The notes beneath the pieces were generated by a model. The model saw only the letters and a list, made by a program, of their open reading frames with translations. It was not told the DNA's origin and did no database searches. From Sinorhizobium glycinis (GTDB lineage: Bacteria > Pseudomonadota > Alphaproteobacteria > Rhizobiales > Rhizobiaceae), in assembly GCF_001651865.1 (NCBI RefSeq), contig NZ_LPUX01000061.1, forward strand, positions 186,001-250,000: a stretch of 64,000 nt of DNA, read 5' to 3'. The position numbers were made by a program, and so were the translations under genes. Each line of letters opens with the position of its first letter. The first letter of the stretch is position 1. Positions 62,784 through 64,000 of the stretch are shown piece after piece.

Positions 62784-64000
62784 TCAATTCCCCGCACTCT
62801 CCATGCGCCTGGTCTTCAGCACCCGTTCCAGCCAGCCGATTTCCATTTCCGGCACCGACTTCAGGAGCAGGTCCGTGTAGTCGTCGAAGGGCGGCGAGAG
62901 CACCTTCGACTTCGGCCCGAAGCGCACCAGTCGGCCGCGGTGCATCACCGCGACGCTGTCGGCGATCGCCCGGACGATGGCGATGTCGTGGGTGATAAAT
63001 ACATAGGAAACAGCGGTTTCTTCCTGGAGCTTCATAAGCAGATTCAGGATACCCTCCGCCACCAGCGGGTCGAGCGCCGAGGTCGGCTCGTCGCAGAGGA
63101 TGAGCTCCGGCTTGGCGGCGAGAGCCCGGGCGATCGCGACGCGTTGCTTCTGGCCGCCCGACAATTCGGCCGGATAGCGGTCGACGAAACGCGTTCCCAT
63201 CTCGATCTGGTCGAGCAGTTCCTTGACGCGTTCAGTTTTCCTGGCGCCGTGCATGCCGAAATAGAAGGATAGCGGCCGGCCGATGATGTCGCGCACCGTC
63301 TGGCGCGGATTCATGGCCGTGTCCGCCATCTGGTAGATCATCTGGATGCGGCGCAGTTCCTCGTTCGTGCGGCCCTTGAGCGCCTTCGGCAGGTCCTTGC
63401 CGTCGAAGGTGATGCGGCCCTCCGTCGGCGGCAACAGCCCGGTGATGACCCGGGCGAGGGTGGATTTGCCGGAGCCGGACTCGCCGACGATCGCCAGCGT
63501 CTGGCCCTTCGACAGGTGCATTGACACGTCGTGCAGCACCTTGAAGCCATTGCCGTAAGCGGCATGGACATGCTCGATCTTGAGGAGCGTGCCGGACTGG
63601 TCCGGGGCTTCGTCGCGCTTCGTCTGACGGACGCTGACGAGCGCCCTTGTATAGTCCTCCTTCGGCGCTTCGATCACCTGCTTGGTGGTGCCGTATTCGA
63701 CGGTCTTGCCGTGGCGGAGCACCATGATGTCGTCGGAGATCTGGGCGACGACGGCGAGATCGTGGGTGATATAGAGCGCCGCCGTATGCGTCTCCTCGAT
63801 GGCGTGCTTGATCGCCGCCAGCACGTCGATCTGCGTGGTGACATCGAGCGCCGTCGTCGGCTCGTCGAAGACGATCAGTTCCGGGTTGGGGCAGAGGGCC
63901 ATGGCAGTCATGGCGCGCTGCAGTTGGCCGCCCGAAACCTGGTGCGGATAGCGCTCGCCGAAGGTCTCCGGATTGGGGAGCCCGAGCACCCGGAAGAGAT
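62784..64000 (-). CDS. fused dipeptide/oligopeptide ABC ATPase (DppD-DppF type), 5' end cut by window
   Basis: 405 residues are visible; the first part lies beyond the window edge. The visible start contains the signature and Walker B of a first ATPase domain ('HQVSGGQLQRAMTAMALCPN', 'LIVFDEPTTALD'). A complete second domain follows with Walker A 'GESGSGKSTLARVITG', 'ELSGGQKQRVAIARALAAKP' and 'ELILCDEPTSALD'. Two ATPases in one chain is common for rhizobial peptide/opine importers. It is likely co-transcribed with the CocE-like gene. Confidence 0.9.
   Translation of the reverse strand, partial: LFRVLGLPNPETFGERYPHQVSGGQLQRAMTAMALCPNPELIVFDEPTTALDVTTQIDVLAAIKHAIEETHTAALYITHDLAVVAQISDDIMVLRHGKTVEYGTTKQVIEAPKEDYTRALVSVRQTKRDEAPDQSGTLLKIEHVHAAYGNGFKVLHDVSMHLSKGQTLAIVGESGSGKSTLARVITGLLPPTEGRITFDGKDLPKALKGRTNEELRRIQMIYQMADTAMNPRQTVRDIIGRPLSFYFGMHGARKTERVKELLDQIEMGTRFVDRYPAELSGGQKQRVAIARALAAKPELILCDEPTSALDPLVAEGILNLLMKLQEETAVSYVFITHDIAIVRAIADSVAVMHRGRLVRFGPKSKVLSPPFDDYTDLLLKSVPEMEIGWLERVLKTRRMESAGN

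Noticed and set aside
61238-62995. A 585-codon plus-strand frame opposite the CocE-like gene.
   Set aside because: Shadow of a gene with an intact G-x-S-x-G motif on the minus strand; no start signal of its own.

Overview
The window looks like chromosomal DNA of a Sinorhizobium/Ensifer species (Alphaproteobacteria, Rhizobiaceae). Signs are high GC, tightly overlapping operons, rhizobial mosaic palindromic repeats, RirA-type iron boxes, and gene sets familiar from S. meliloti (fhuF-fhuP, cbtB-cbtA under a B12 riboswitch, the PotABCD-like operon, paired dimethylglycine-dehydrogenase-like genes). The species call is inference from remembered gene content; no database was searched.

Layout. 1-6.1 kb: the end of an aldo/keto reductase gene, then a compact operon for a polyol or sugar acid (GlpD-like FAD dehydrogenase, class I aldolase, FGGY kinase, GMC oxidoreductase). 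6.1-7.7 kb: gene-poor debris with a rearranged helix-turn-helix gene. 7.7-9.4 kb: an outer-membrane beta-barrel gene whose start looks broken by one missing G, and a small stress-type membrane protein. 9.7-26.4 kb: a second-type complex I locus. The order nuoJ-K-(MrpD-like)-orf84-(MrpD-like)-M-N-A-B-C-D-E-F-G runs on the plus strand, and nuoH-nuoI plus a CBS-domain gene run towards it on the minus strand. There is no ordinary NuoL; two MrpD-like antiporter subunits take its place. 26.7-32.2 kb: a CsbD protein, then a YcaO-TfuA locus: tfuA on the minus strand, facing away from an apparent operon of XRE regulator, OmpR-type-HTH/TPR regulator, a 71-aa peptide and YcaO. 32.3-37.7 kb: DUF1194 protein, GH144-like glucanase overlapping an FhuF-like protein, the cobalamin-riboswitch-controlled cbtB-orf56-cbtA operon, and a DUF1772 protein. 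37.8-49.9 kb: PLP gamma-lyase with divergent Lrp regulator, alpha/beta hydrolase, LysR regulator divergent from two 815-aa demethylating dehydrogenases, and a non-pyrrolysine MttB homologue. 50-52.2 kb: fhuF-fhuP behind two IRO boxes. 52.3-59 kb: polyamine-type ABC operon with gamma-aminobutyraldehyde dehydrogenase and a LysR regulator. 59-64 kb: alpha/beta hydrolase, ACT protein, CocE/NonD hydrolase and the 3' part of a fused Dpp-type ATPase gene.

The most interesting system is the YcaO-TfuA locus. YcaO enzymes modify peptide backbones (azoline or thioamide), and TfuA partners are tied to thioamidation. The 71-aa gene just upstream overlaps ycaO by four bases (TTGA), so it is a candidate substrate. 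Other points of interest are the enlarged antiporter module of complex I, the apparent methylated-amine demethylation set without a visible corrinoid protein, the 56-aa ORF wedged between cbtB and cbtA, and the mosaic palindromes scattered through the right half.
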